64,000 nucleotides of DNA. It comes from Algibacter sp. L3A6 (lineage in GTDB: Bacteria; Bacteroidota; Bacteroidia; Flavobacteriales; Flavobacteriaceae). Made by a program: the position numbers and the translations under genes. The notes below the pieces were generated by a model. The model did not search any database. It was given only the letters and a program-made list of their open reading frames with translations, and had not been told where the DNA came from. Below are positions 1 through 10,490 of this stretch, piece by piece. Location of the stretch: contig NZ_CP047030.1 in NCBI RefSeq assembly GCF_009796825.1, forward strand, positions 2,207,501-2,271,500. The letters are read 5' to 3'. Numbering within the stretch: position 1 is the first letter of the stretch; every line of letters begins with the position of its first letter.

Positions 1-2647
1 ATGTGTTGTTGATATCGGCAATAGCATCGGTTGTGTTTTCAATACCACCAACGGTAATGTAAACGGTAGCTGTATCACAAGCTTGCTCAGCATTATCATC
101 ACAAATCGTATAAGTAAACATATCTGTTCCAACAAACCCAGGGTTCGGCGTATAGGTAAAGTCACCGTTAGGCGCTACTGTTACTGTACCGTTAGTTGGG
201 TTTGTGTTAGCTGTTACTGTCTGGTTGTCACCTTCAACATCATTATCATTAACTAAAACGTTTTGTGAAATCACAGCATCCGGAGTTGTTGTGTATGCAT
301 CATCATTAGCATTAGTTGTATTTGGAGCATCTGTAGGTTGAATAGTTACTGTAACCGTAGCCGTATCACAAAGTGCAGGATTAGCATCATCACAAATAGT
401 GTAAGTGAATGTATCCTCACCAATGAAACCGTCATTAGGTGTATAAGTAATTGTTCCATCAGGATTCAGTGTTACTGTTCCGTTATCCGGAGTTGTAGTT
501 TCTGTTACAGTGATTGTATCACCATCAGGATCAAAATCATTTGCAATCACAGGGATTGAAATTGGAGTTCCTTCCGGCGTTGTAGTTGTGTCAGCATTAG
601 CAATAGGCGCTTCATTCTCAGGACCACTTACTGGTAATACTTCGATATAAACTGTAGCAGTATCACAAGCTTGAGGATTCCCATCATCACAGATTGTATA
701 CTCAAAAGTATCTTCACCAGTAAAATCAGGATTAGGTGTGTAAGTATATGTTCCATCAGAATTGACAACCACAGAACCATTAGCAGGTTGCGTGTTAGCA
801 GTTACTGATTGGTTATCACCTTCGAAATCTTCATCGTTGGTTAATACATTACCAGTTACGGGTTGTCCAACGAATGTGTTGTTGATATCGGCAATAGCGT
901 CGGTTGTGTTTTCAATACCACCAACGGTAATGTAAACGGTAGCTGTATCACAAGCTTGCTCAGCATTATCATCACAAATCGTATAAGTAAACATATCTGT
1001 TCCAACAAACCCAGGGTTCGGCGTGTAGGTAAAGTCACCGTTAGGCGCTACTGTTACTGTACCGTTAGTTGGGTTTGTGTTAGCTGTTACTGTCTGGTTA
1101 TCACCTTCAACATCATTATCATTAACTAAAACGTTTTGTGAAATCACAGCATCCGGAGTTGTTGTGTATGCATCATCATTAGCATTAGTTGTATTTGGAG
1201 CATCTGTAGGTTGAATAGTTACTGTAACCGTAGCCGTATCACAAAGTGCAGGATTAGCATCATCACAAATAGTGTAAGTGAATGTATCCTCACCAATGAA
1301 ACCGTCATTAGGTGTATAAGTAATTGTTCCATCAGGATTCAGTGTTACTGTACCGTTATCCGGAGTTGTAGTTTCTGTTACAGAAATAGCATCACCATCA
1401 GGATCAAAATCATTTGCAATCACAGGGATTGAAATTGGAGTTCCTTCCGGCGTTGTAGTTGTGTCAGCATTAGCAATAGGCGCTTCATTCTCAGGACCAC
1501 TTACTGGTAATACTTCGATATAAACTGTAGCAGTATCACAAGCTTGAGGATTCCCATCATCACAGATTGTATACTCAAAAGTATCTTCACCAGTAAAATC
1601 AGGATTAGGCGTGTAAGTATATGTTCCATCAGGATTCATTACCACAGTACCGTTATCAGGTTGTGTATTCTCAGTTACTGTTTGTGCATCACCTTCGAAA
1701 TCTTCATCGTTAGTTAATATATTACCAGTTACGGGTTGCCCAACGAATGTGTTGTTGATATCGGCAATAGCATCGGTTGTGTTTTCAATACCACCAACGG
1801 TAATGTAAACGGTAGCTGTATCACAAGCTTGCTCAGCATTATCATCACAAATGGTATAAGTAAACATATCTGTTCCAACAAACCCAGGGTTCGGCGTATA
1901 GGTAAAGTCACCGTTAGGCGCTACTTTTACTGTACCGTTAGTTGGGTTTGTGTTAGCTGTTACTGTCTGGTTGTCACCTTCAACATCATTATCATTAACT
2001 AAAACGTTTTGTGAAATCACAGCATCCGGAGTTGTTGTGTATGCATCATCATTAGCATTAGTTGTATTTGGAGCATCTGTAGGTTGAATAGTTACTGTAA
2101 CCGTAGCCGTATCACAAAGTGCAGGATTAGCATCATCACAAATAGTGTAAGTGAATGTATCCTCACCAATGAAACCGTCATTAGGTGTATAAGTAATTGT
2201 TCCATCAGGATTCAGTGTTACTGTTCCGTTATCCGGAGTTGTAGTTTCTGTTACAGTGATTGTATCACCATCAGGATCAAAATCATTTGCAATCACAGGG
2301 ATTGAAATTGGAGTTCCTTCCGGCGTTGTAGTTGTGTCAGCATTAGCAATAGGCGCTTCATTCTCAGGACCACTTACTAGTAATACTTCAATATAAACTG
2401 TAGCAGTATCACAAGCTTGAGGATTCCCATCATCACAGATTGTATACTCAAAAGTATCTTCACCAGTAAAATCAGGATTAGGCGTGTAAGTATATGTTCC
2501 ATCAGAATTGACAACCACAGAACCATTAGCAGGTTGCGTGTTAGCAGTTACTGATTGGTTATCACCTTCGAAATCTTCATCGTTGGTTAATACATTACCA
2601 GTTACGGGTTGTCCAACGAATGTGTTGTTGATATCGGCAATAGCATC
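1..2647 (-). repeat. 873-bp tandem repeats, at least 3 copies (Big_9/cadherin-like triplets)
   Basis: The anchor GATATCGGCAATAGC recurs at 2630, 1757, 884 and 11, exactly 873 bp apart (291 codons). Each unit encodes three modules of about 97 residues, each ending in a CDTATV strand. Copies are near-identical by eye with scattered substitutions; for example, the stretch near 1636-1695 differs from 763-822. The array continues past the left edge, so the copy number here is a minimum. Confidence 0.93.
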
Positions 2648-5600
2648 TGTACAGTTAATAAGGATTTCAGTAGTAACTGTTGTACTACACCCATTAGCAT
2701 CGATTACTGTTATTGTGTAATTGGCTTCAGGTAAATCAGAAAATGTTCCATTTGTTTGGTAGTTAGTTCCGCCATCAATAGAATAAGAATAAGGACTGAT
2801 ACCTCCAGTAGCTTCTGCTATTATTGTACCTAAACCTTCACATACAATATCTGTTTGATTACTAATAGTAACAGATACATTAGAGTCTGGTTGAATAATA
2901 GTTGCAGCGTCTGTAGTAATGCATCCATTTGCATCTGTAATAGTTACAGAATAAGTTCCTGCTATAACATTAATTAAATCTTCAGTTGTATCTCCATTAT
3001 CCCAATTAAAGGTATAAGGAGCAGTACCACCATTAACAGCTAAATCTAAAGAACCAGTCGCATCATCTCTACATAATATGTTAGAGATCGCTATAGCCGA
3101 ACTTAAAACATTAGGCTCGTTAATAGTAATAGTTGTATTTGTAGTACATAATGTTATAGTATCTGTTACAGTGATAGTATAATCTCCAGCAGGTAAATCG
3201 CTAACTGTAGCAGTTGTATTTGAGATGGTATCCCAAGCATAAGTAAAGTTTCCAGATCCACCAGTTACAGTAGCAGTAATGCTACCATTACTTTCTCCAA
3301 AACAAACAGCAGGAGTAGAAGCACCAGTTACTGATAAGTTAAGACAACTTCCAGGGTTAACGGTTACTGTTGTATTATCAGTACATCCGTTAGCATCGGT
3401 AACGGTTACAGTATAATCACCAGCATTAAGTCCTGTGATAGCATCTGTAGTTTCTCCGTTTGGTGACCAAGAATATGTATATGGTTCTACACCACCAGTA
3501 GTTGAAGTACTAGCAGTACCATCACCAGTATTTGGTCCTAATTCGTCTGTAGTTGTAGCTGTAATATTTAAAGCGTTACTAGGTTCTGTAATAGAAATAG
3601 TTTCTTCTACAGCTTGACAAACTGTTCCGTCGATAGCTACGCTAACAGAATATACACCAGCATTTATCGCGCTAAGTGTACTTGATGTTACACCAGAATC
3701 AATTTGTCCGTTAGACCAAGTAAATGTAAAAGTAGCGCTTGGGTTAGCATCAGAGTTTGCTGTTACTGTTGCAGCTCCAGAAGCATCACCAGTACAAAGT
3801 ACATCAGTAACGTTAGTTATTGCGATTTCAGCATCACAAGTATTTACACATTCGATAACAATACTTTGTGTTAATTCACATTTATTAGCATCTGTAATAG
3901 TAACACTGTGTGTGCCATTTGATAAATTAGTAGCAGTAGCTGTTGTCACATTACCAGCAGAAGCACTCCATTGATAAGTGTATCCTTCAGTACCACCAGA
4001 AACTATAGCTGTTGCTTCACCATTAGCACATCCTTGTGCTGTAGTAGCATCTATTTTAGTTATGTTTAAACTAATTGGGCTAGTAGGTTCAGAAATTGTA
4101 TCACCAATAGAAGTTGTACATCCGTTGGCATCTGTAATTGTTACATTATAAGCACCAGCGATAACATTTGATAAATCTTCAGTTGTTGAGTTATTGGTGT
4201 CGTTCCAAACAAAAGTGTATGGAGCAGTACCACCAACTACATTAATATCTATACTTCCAGTTGCTTCGCTGTTACAAAGTACATCGGTTACCGTTGCAAT
4301 TGAGGCAGATAATTCAGCATCTGGTTGTGTTATAATAATATCTTGATTAAAAGCACATCCATTAGCATCTAAAACGATAACAGTATAATTTCCGTTAGCA
4401 AGATCTTTGAAGGTTCCGTCTAAAATGTAATTAACACCATTATCAATAGAATATGAGTAAGGTGCTATACCACCATCTCCTTTTACAGTTACTTCAGCAG
4501 TAGCATTTCCAAAACAATTTACATTTGTTTGATTTGTTATTGAAGCAGATACATTAGAGTCTGGTTGAATAATAGTTGCAGCGTCTGTAGTAATACATCC
4601 ATTTGCATCTGTAATAGTTACAGAATAAGTTCCTGCTATAACATTAATTAAATCTTCAGTTGTATCTCCATTATCCCAATTAAAGGTATAAGGAGCAGTA
4701 CCACCATTAACAGCTAAATCTAAAGAACCAGTTGCATCATCTCTACATAATATGTTAGAGATTGCTATAGCCGAACTTAAAACATTAGGCTCGTTAATAG
4801 TAATAGTTGTACTTGTAGTACATAATGTTGTAGTATCTGTTACAGTGATAGTATAATCTCCAGCAGGTAAATCGCTAACTGTAGCAGTTGTATTTGAGAT
4901 GGTATCCCAAGCATAAGTAAAGTTTCCAGATCCACCAGTTACAGTAGCAGTAATGCTACCATTACTTTCTCCAAAACAAACAGCAGGAGTAGAAGCGCCA
5001 GTTACTGATAAGTTAAGACAACTTCCAGGGTTAACGGTTACTGTTGTACTATCAGTACATCCGTTAGCATCGGTAACGGTTACAGTATAATTACCAGCGT
5101 TAAGTCCTGTAATAGCATCTGTAGTTTCTCCGTTAGGTGACCAAGAATATGTATATGGTTCTACACCACCAGTAGTTGAAGTACTAGCAGTACCATCACC
5201 AGTGTTTGGTCCTAATTCGTCTGTAGTTGTAGCTGTAATATTTAAAGCGTTACTAGGTTCTATAATAGAAATAGTTTCTTCTACAGCTTGACAAACTGTT
5301 CCGTCGATAGCTACGCTAACAGAATACACACCAGCATTTATAGCACTAAGTGTACTTGATGTTACACCAGAATCAATTTGCCCGTTAGACCAAGTAAATG
5401 TAAAAGTAGCACTTGGGTTAGCGTCAGAGTTTGCTGTTACTGTTGCAGCTCCAGAAGCATCACCAGTACAAAGTACATCAGTAACGTTAGTTATTGCGAT
5501 TTCAGCATCACAAGTATTTACACATTCGATAACAATACTTTGTGTTAATTCACAATTATTAGTATCTGCAATAGTAACACTGTGTGTGCCATTTGATAAA

Positions 5601-8600
5601 TTAGTAGCAGTAGCTGTTGTCACATTACCAGCAGAAGCACTCCATTGATAAGTGTATCCTTCAGTACCACCAGAAACTATAGCTGTTGCTTCACCGTTAG
5701 CACATCCTTGTGCTGTAGTAGCATCTATTTTAGTTATGTTTAAACTAAGTGGGCTAGTTGGTTCAGAAATTGTAGCTCCAATAGAAGTTGTACATCCGTT
5801 AGCATCTGTAATAGTTACATTATAAGCATCTGCAATTACATTAGATAAATCTTCTGTAGTTGAATTATTAGTATCATTCCAAACGAATGTATACGGAGCA
5901 GTACCACCAATAACAGAGATATCGATACTTCCCGTAGCTTCACTGTTACATAATACATCTGTTATTGTTGTTATTGAAGCAGCTAAAGCCTCGTTAGGTT
6001 TTGTAATAGTTACTGTTGCAGTTGCACTACAATCTTTATCATCTGTAATAGTTACGGTATGTGTACCCGCATTTAAACCCGTTGCAGTAGCAGTAGTTTC
6101 ACCATTATCCCAAGAATAGGTATAATTTCCATTACCACCAGCAGGCGTTGCAGTAGCAGAACCATTAGCTTCTCCAAAGCAAACCACTGGGCTATCTTGA
6201 GCAGCAGTAGTAGTTAAGGCAGCACTAGGTTGTGCTATTGTAACTGTTGCAGTTGCACTACAATCTTTATCATCTGTAATAGTTACGGTATGCGAACCAG
6301 CATTTAAGCCTGTAGCAGTAGCCGTAGTTTCACCATTATCCCAAGAGTAGGTATAATTTCCATTACCACCAGCAGGCGTTGCAGTAGCAGAACCATTAGC
6401 TTCTCCAAAACAAACCACTGGGCTATCTTGAGCAGCATTAGCAGTTAAAGCAGCACTAGGTTGTGCGATTGTTACTGTTGCAGTAGTGGTACAATCTTTA
6501 TCGTCTGTAATAGTTACGGTATGCGAACCAGCATTTAAGCCTGTAGCAGTAGCCGTAGTTTCACCATTATCCCAAGAGTAGGTGTAATTTCCATTACCAC
6601 CCGCAGGCGTTGCAGTCGCAGAACCGTTAGATTCTCCAAAACAAACGACTGGGCTATCTTGAGCAGCAGTAGCAGTTAATGCAGCACTAGGTTGTGCGAT
6701 TGTTACTGTTGCAGTAGTGGTACAATCTTTATCATCTGTAATCGTTACGGTATGCGAACCAGCATTTAAGCCTGCAGCAGTAGCCGTAGTTTCACCATTA
6801 TCCCAAGAATAGGTATAATTTCCATTACCACCAGCAGGAGTTGCAGTAGCAGAACCATTAGCTTCTCCAAAACAAACCACTGGGCTATCTTGTGTAGCAG
6901 TAGCAGTTAATGCAGCACTAGGTTGTGCTATTGTAACTGTTGCAGTTGCACTACAATCTTTATCATCTGTAATAGTTACGGTATGTGTACCCGCATTTAA
7001 ACCCGTTGCAGTAGCAGTAGTTTCACCATTATCCCAAGAATAGGTATAATTTCCATTACCACCAGCAGGCGTTGCAGTAGCAGAACCATTAGCTTCTCCA
7101 AAACAAACCACCGGGCTATCTTGTGTAGCAGTAGCAGTTAATGCAGCATTAGGTTGTGCGATTGTTACTGTTGCAGTAGTGGTACAATCTTTATCATCTG
7201 TAATAGTTACGGTATGTGTACCCGCATTTAAGCCTGTAGCAGTAGCCGTAGTTTCACCATTATCCCAAGAGTAGGTATAATTTCCATTACCACCAGCAGG
7301 AGTTGCAGTAGCAGAACCATTAGCTTCTCCAAAACAAACCACCGGGCTATCTTGAGCAGCATTAGCAGTTAAAGCAGCACTAGGTTGTGCGATTGTTACT
7401 GTTGCAGTAGTGGTACAATCTTTATCATCTGTAATAGTTACGGTATGCGAACCAGCATTTAAGCCTGTAGCAGTAGCCGTAGTTTCACCATTATCCCAAG
7501 AGTAGGTATAATTTCCATTACCACCAGCAGGCGTTGCAGTAGCAGAACCATTAGCTTCTCCAAAACAAACCACTGGGCTATCTTGTGTAGCAGTAGCAGT
7601 TAATGCAGCACTAGGTTGTGCGATTGTTACTGTTGCAGTTGCACTACAATCTTTATCATCTGTAATAGTTACGGTATGCGAACCAGCATTTAAGCCTGTA
7701 GCAGTAGCCGTAGTTTCACCATTATCCCAAGAGTAGGTATAATTTCCATTACCACCAGCAGGCGTTGCAGTAGCAGAACCATTAGCTTCTCCAAAACAAA
7801 CCACTGGGCTATCTTGTGTAGCAGTAGCAGTTAATGCAGCACTAGGTTGTGCGATTGTTACTGTTGCAGTTGCACTACAATCTTTATCATCTGTAATAGT
7901 TACGGTATGCGAACCAGCATTTAAGCCTGTAGCAGTAGCCGTAGTTTCACCATTATCCCAAGAGTAGGTATAATTTCCATTACCACCAGCAGGCGTTGCA
8001 GTAGCAGAACCATTAGCTTCTCCAAAACAAACCACTGGGCTATCTTGTGTAGCAGTAGCAGTTAATGCAGCACTAGGTTGTGCGATTGTTACTGTTGCAG
8101 TAGTGGTACAATCTTTATCATCTGTAATAGTTACGGTATGCGAACCAGCATTTAAGCCTGTAGCAGTAGCCGTAGTTTCACCATTATCCCAAGAGTAGGT
8201 ATAATTTCCATTACCACCAGCGGGCGTTGCAGTAGCAGAACCATTAGCTTCTCCAAAACAAACCACCGGGCTATCTTGTGCCGCGCTAGCTGTTATAGCA
8301 TTAGGCTGGTCTACAATTATAGCTCTAGCAAATATAAATGTACATCCAGAAGCATCTGTGATATCAACATTATAATTTCCAGCAGGTACATTTGTTAAAT
8401 CTTGAGTTGTAGCACCGTTACTCCATGAATATGTATATGGAGGGTAACCACCACTAACATCAAGATCAATACTTCCTGTTGATTCGCCGAAGCAATCTAC
8501 AGATGTATTTTTAGAAATAACAGCTCCTAAATCTTCAGAAGTGATAGTTGTGGAGATGATATTACTTTCACAACCACTATTAATATTTTTAATTCTAAAA

Positions 8601-9940
8601 TTGTAAGTTCCGGGGCCTAAATCGTTAAAATTTGGAGAGCTTTGATAAGCGCCTCCGTTAACTAAACTAGAGCTGTATTCGTATTGTGACCCTAAAGGAC
8701 TTGTAATATTTATATTATATTTTCCAGAAGTTTCGTTACATACTATGTCTAATGCAGGATCATCCGGTAATGTATTAAATGTAAGGGTTACCGTATTAGT
8801 ATCTGTAATACCGTCATTTGGAGCAGGAAGTCTTACTCTATATGTAAACGATACGCTTCCTTCATAATTTGGAGAAGACGTGTAAGTGTAAGATCCGTCA
8901 GGGTTTAAATTAAATCCAAGACCAGAAGGAGAAGGCCCAGAAACTAATTCGTAAGTAGAGCCTGTTGGTACACTTGATGAATTATCAATCTGTCCATTAA
9001 ATGTGCCTTGATCAATACATCCAAAATCGGTTTGCGGTTGTGCGTAACGTTGTAAAACGAAAAATTTACCATCACCATCATCTTTAGAAGCAGAAATAAA
9101 TCTAATTCTCGAAATTTTTGAGCCCGTAGGTGCAATTGTATTTAAGTTAAAAAGAGCAATTGCTATATCTTGATCATTATCTTGCTCACGCCCTGATGTC
9201 CAATAATCGGTATTATTATTTTTTGGTGCTTTAAATCCAACACCTCTATTATCTCCAACACTTCTTACAAAAGTGTCTCCAAGCGGTTGTTCTACAGTAC
9301 TTCCTGGAAGTGTTCCGAATAAGCGAATGTAGAAACAGTTATTTCCACCTCTTTCTGTAACAGCAAGTATACCTCCATCGTTAGAAGGTAAAGCTGGGTC
9401 GTAAAAAAGCGTTTGCATTTGAGCATCTGTTTCAGCAGATCCGTTAATACCGTTGGCTTTATTAAAATTACCACAAATATTATCACCATTACCATTAGAT
9501 GTATAATAACGGTTAAGGTTTTTAGATTCAAAAGTTGCTAACGCATCATCATCCCATGGAGTATTATCGGTAGGGTCGAATGTTGCGGTTGCACTAGATT
9601 TAATAACACTAAGGCCATTTCCAAATATCTCATTTATTGCATTTCCGCCTGGTCCTAATCGAGTAAGTTGGTATCCTGATGGTACAGCGAATGTGTTGTA
9701 AACAGCACCATTTACTGTAATCGATTCGATTGTTGCAGGGCGATTATTTTCAGTGTCTGAAATTGTGCCATCGCTATCGATATCTTGGATGTCCGACCAT
9801 TGAAAGGTGACATTCTCTCGAATCGAAGGAGATTGCACACCAATTTGTGCAAATGATGAAACCGATACTAACAACAATAAAGCGATAAATGTTAACGCTT
9901 TATTTGGTGATGTTAATCTTGGTAAGTAATTTACTTTCAT
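1..9940 (-). CDS. Giant SprB-like cell-surface adhesin (partial, 3' end outside window)
   Basis: Open minus-strand frame from the ATG at 9940 to the window edge, at least 3,313 residues. Frame was checked at the start, in the 231-bp repeats and in the 873-bp repeats. The N terminus MKVNYLPRLTSPNKALTF leads into a hydrophobic signal peptide ending ...VSSFAQ. Next come a unique region of about 450 residues, then ten 77-residue SprB-type repeats (motifs DSPVVCFGEANGS, YTYSWDNGETTA, HTVTITDDKDC), then two 558-residue blocks of diverged SprB-like modules, then 291-residue blocks of three cadherin/Ig-like (Big_9-type) modules with the CDTATV signature. SprB family proteins are mobile surface adhesins carried by the gliding machinery and exported by the T9SS. 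The C-terminal sorting domain and any downstream sprF are not visible. Function as a gliding or attachment adhesin is inferred from these repeats; it is clearly a surface protein. Confidence 0.9.
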   Translation of the reverse strand, partial: MKVNYLPRLTSPNKALTFIALLLLVSVSSFAQIGVQSPSIRENVTFQWSDIQDIDSDGTISDTENNRPATIESITVNGAVYNTFAVPSGYQLTRLGPGGNAINEIFGNGLSVIKSSATATFDPTDNTPWDDDALATFESKNLNRYYTSNGNGDNICGNFNKANGINGSAETDAQMQTLFYDPALPSNDGGILAVTERGGNNCFYIRLFGTLPGSTVEQPLGDTFVRSVGDNRGVGFKAPKNNNTDYWTSGREQDNDQDIAIALFNLNTIAPTGSKISRIRFISASKDDGDGKFFVLQRYAQPQTDFGCIDQGTFNGQIDNSSSVPTGSTYELVSGPSPSGLGFNLNPDGSYTYTSSPNYEGSVSFTYRVRLPAPNDGITDTNTVTLTFNTLPDDPALDIVCNETSGKYNINITSPLGSQYEYSSSLVNGGAYQSSPNFNDLGPGTYNFRIKNINSGCESNIISTTITSEDLGAVISKNTSVDCFGESTGSIDLDVSGGYPPYTYSWSNGATTQDLTNVPAGNYNVDITDASGCTFIFARAIIVDQPNAITASAAQDSPVVCFGEANGSATATPAGGNGNYTYSWDNGETTATATGLNAGSHTVTITDDKDCTTTATVTIAQPSAALTATATQDSPVVCFGEANGSATATPAGGNGNYTYSWDNGETTATATGLNAGSHTVTITDDKDCSATATVTIAQPSAALTATATQDSPVVCFGEANGSATATPAGGNGNYTYSWDNGETTATATGLNAGSHTVTITDDKDCSATATVTIAQPSAALTATATQDSPVVCFGEANGSATATPAGGNGNYTYSWDNGETTATATGLNAGSHTVTITDDKDCTTTATVTIAQPSAALTANAAQDSPVVCFGEANGSATATPAGGNGNYTYSWDNGETTATATGLNAGTHTVTITDDKDCTTTATVTIAQPNAALTATATQDSPVVCFGEANGSATATPAGGNGNYTYSWDNGETTATATGLNAGTHTVTITDDKDCSATATVTIAQPSAALTATATQDSPVVCFGEANGSATATPAGGNGNYTYSWDNGETTATAAGLNAGSHTVTITDDKDCTTTATVTIAQPSAALTATAAQDSPVVCFGESNGSATATPAGGNGNYTYSWDNGETTATATGLNAGSHTVTITDDKDCTTTATVTIAQPSAALTANAAQDSPVVCFGEANGSATATPAGGNGNYTYSWDNGETTATATGLNAGSHTVTITDDKDCSATATVTIAQPSAALTTTAAQDSPVVCFGEANGSATATPAGGNGNYTYSWDNGETTATATGLNAGTHTVTITDDKDCSATATVTITKPNEALAASITTITDVLCNSEATGSIDISVIGGTAPYTFVWNDTNNSTTEDLSNVIADAYNVTITDANGCTTSIGATISEPTSPLSLNITKIDATTAQGCANGEATAIVSGGTEGYTYQWSASAGNVTTATATNLSNGTHSVTIADTNNCELTQSIVIECVNTCDAEIAITNVTDVLCTGDASGAATVTANSDANPSATFTFTWSNGQIDSGVTSSTLSAINAGVYSVSVAIDGTVCQAVEETISIIEPSNALNITATTTDELGPNTGDGTASTSTTGGVEPYTYSWSPNGETTDAITGLNAGNYTVTVTDANGCTDSTTVTVNPGSCLNLSVTGASTPAVCFGESNGSITATVTGGSGNFTYAWDTISNTTATVSDLPAGDYTITVTDTTTLCTTSTTITINEPNVLSSAIAISNILCRDDATGSLDLAVNGGTAPYTFNWDNGDTTEDLINVIAGTYSVTITDANGCITTDAATIIQPDSNVSASITNQTNVNCFGNATAEVTVKGDGGIAPYSYSIDNGVNYILDGTFKDLANGNYTVIVLDANGCAFNQDIIITQPDAELSASIATVTDVLCNSEATGSIDINVVGGTAPYTFVWNDTNNSTTEDLSNVIAGAYNVTITDANGCTTSIGDTISEPTSPISLNITKIDATTAQGCANGEATAIVSGGTEGYTYQWSASAGNVTTATATNLSNGTHSVTITDANKCELTQSIVIECVNTCDAEIAITNVTDVLCTGDASGAATVTANSDANPSATFTFTWSNGQIDSGVTSSTLSAINAGVYSVSVAIDGTVCQAVEETISITEPSNALNITATTTDELGPNTGDGTASTSTTGGVEPYTYSWSPNGETTDAITGLNAGDYTVTVTDANGCTDNTTVTVNPGSCLNLSVTGASTPAVCFGESNGSITATVTGGSGNFTYAWDTISNTTATVSDLPAGDYTITVTDTITLCTTNTTITINEPNVLSSAIAISNILCRDDATGSLDLAVNGGTAPYTFNWDNGDTTEDLINVIAGTYSVTITDANGCITTDAATIIQPDSNVSVTISNQTDIVCEGLGTIIAEATGGISPYSYSIDGGTNYQTNGTFSDLPEANYTITVIDANGCSTTVTTEILINCTDAIADINNTFVGQPVTGNVLTNDEDFEGDNQSVTANTQPANGSVVVNSDGTYTYTPNPDFTGEDTFEYTICDDGNPQACDTATVYIEVLLVSGPENEAPIANADTTTTPEGTPISIPVIANDFDPDGDTITVTETTTPDNGTVTLNPDGTITYTPNDGFIGEDTFTYTICDDANPALCDTATVTVTIQPTDAPNTTNANDDAYTTTPDAVISQNVLVNDNDVEGDNQTVTANTNPTNGTVKVAPNGDFTYTPNPGFVGTDMFTYTICDDNAEQACDTATVYITVGGIENTTDAIADINNTFVGQPVTGNILTNDEDFEGDAQTVTENTQPDNGTVVMNPDGTYTYTPNPDFTGEDTFEYTICDDGNPQACDTATVYIEVLPVSGPENEAPIANADTTTTPEGTPISIPVIANDFDPDGDAISVTETTTPDNGTVTLNPDGTITYTPNDGFIGEDTFTYTICDDANPALCDTATVTVTIQPTDAPNTTNANDDAYTTTPDAVISQNVLVNDNDVEGDNQTVTANTNPTNGTVTVAPNGDFTYTPNPGFVGTDMFTYTICDDNAEQACDTATVYITVGGIENTTDAIADINNTFVGQPVTGNVLTNDEDFEGDNQSVTANTQPANGSVVVNSDGTYTYTPNPDFTGEDTFEYTICDDGNPQACDTATVYIEVLPVSGPENEAPIANADTTTTPEGTPISIPVIANDFDPDGDTITVTETTTPDNGTVTLNPDGTITYTPNDGFIGEDTFTYTICDDANPALCDTATVTVTIQPTDAPNTTNANDDAYTTTPDAVISQNVLVNDNDVEGDNQTVTANTNPTNGTVTVAPNGDFTYTPNPGFVGTDMFTYTICDDNAEQACDTATVYITVGGIENTTDAIADINNT
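2874..5994 (-). repeat. Two-copy 1674-bp repeat (558-residue block of SprB-like modules)
   Basis: The sequence from about 2874 to 4320 recurs at 4548 to 5994 with a constant offset of 1674 bp; for example TTAGAGTCTGG occurs at 2880 and 4554. About 1.45 kb is nearly identical, while the flanking ~230 bp of each unit (2641-2873 against 4315-4547) is clearly diverged. The offset is a multiple of three, so the reading frame is kept. The block encodes several SprB/Ig-like modules of about 75-90 residues with the TVTDANGC signature. Confidence 0.9.
5969..8278 (-). repeat. Ten tandem 231-bp SprB repeats
   Basis: The string GGGCTATCTTG recurs at 6189, 6420, 6651, 6882, 7113, 7344, 7575, 7806, 8037 and 8268, always 231 bp apart (77 residues per unit). 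Each unit has two cysteines, one in VVCFGE and one in DDKDC. Two main variants alternate irregularly at the second cysteine (CTTTATVTIAQP or CSATATVTIAQP), which indicates shuffling or gene conversion among units. Confidence 0.95.
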
Positions 9941-10317
9941 AATAATATTTTTAAAGCAACTATAAATAATTTTCTTCTAAATGGTTTTGGATGTAGTTAA
10001 CCTGGATACTTCGTTTGGGTATAAAAATTGATAATAAATTATCTGATTTAAAATACCTTGAGAGATGGTCTTTGTAAGTGACCTTTTTACTCGGTAAAAC
10101 AGTAACATCTAAAATTACATTGAATATGTTTTTTTTGAGGCGCAATAGCTTAAGTGTTTTTTAGAAAATTAGACGGCGTGTTTATTACCTCTAAGTTTTT
10201 TGAACAGTAAGTTTGACTTTGTAATTTTTTGAATCTTTAATTTGAGTCTTCTTCGTAGAGGGGATGAGAAGCTATTAAAAGTAGTTTTGTTTTCATAATT
10301 CTGTTCTTAAGGGGAAT

Positions 10318-10325
10318 CAAATGTA
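10318..10325 (-). promoter_or_regulatory. Candidate -7 element for the SprB-like adhesin gene
   Basis: Read on the minus strand the sequence is TACATTTG, a match to the Bacteroidota -7 consensus TAnnTTTG. It would give a 5' leader of about 375 nt before the ATG at 9940. No convincing -33 element was seen, so this is a weak call. Confidence 0.3.
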
Positions 10326-10490
10326 CAATTACATAGACACAGTAAATTACGAAATGTCACATTTAACAAGTAAAAACGACTAAAGTCAAAAAAAAATTGT
10401 TTAGGCATATTACAATGTAAGTATTATCTTATAGTGTTTTCATGGTGGAATATTTTGGTTTTTAACGCATTACAACACAAAGAAATTGAA

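Noticed and set aside
1..2647. Regular repeats considered as a CRISPR array
   Set aside because: The units are 873 bp and coding throughout; there is no short repeat-spacer pattern anywhere in the window.
338..2720. Plus-strand open frames of 60-90 codons recurring every 873 bp
   Set aside because: They are antisense shadows of the repeated adhesin gene; their recurrence follows the DNA repeat.
9960..10145. 61-codon minus-strand frame upstream of the giant adhesin
   Set aside because: No recognisable motif or start context, and it lies in an AT-rich leader; not supported as a gene.
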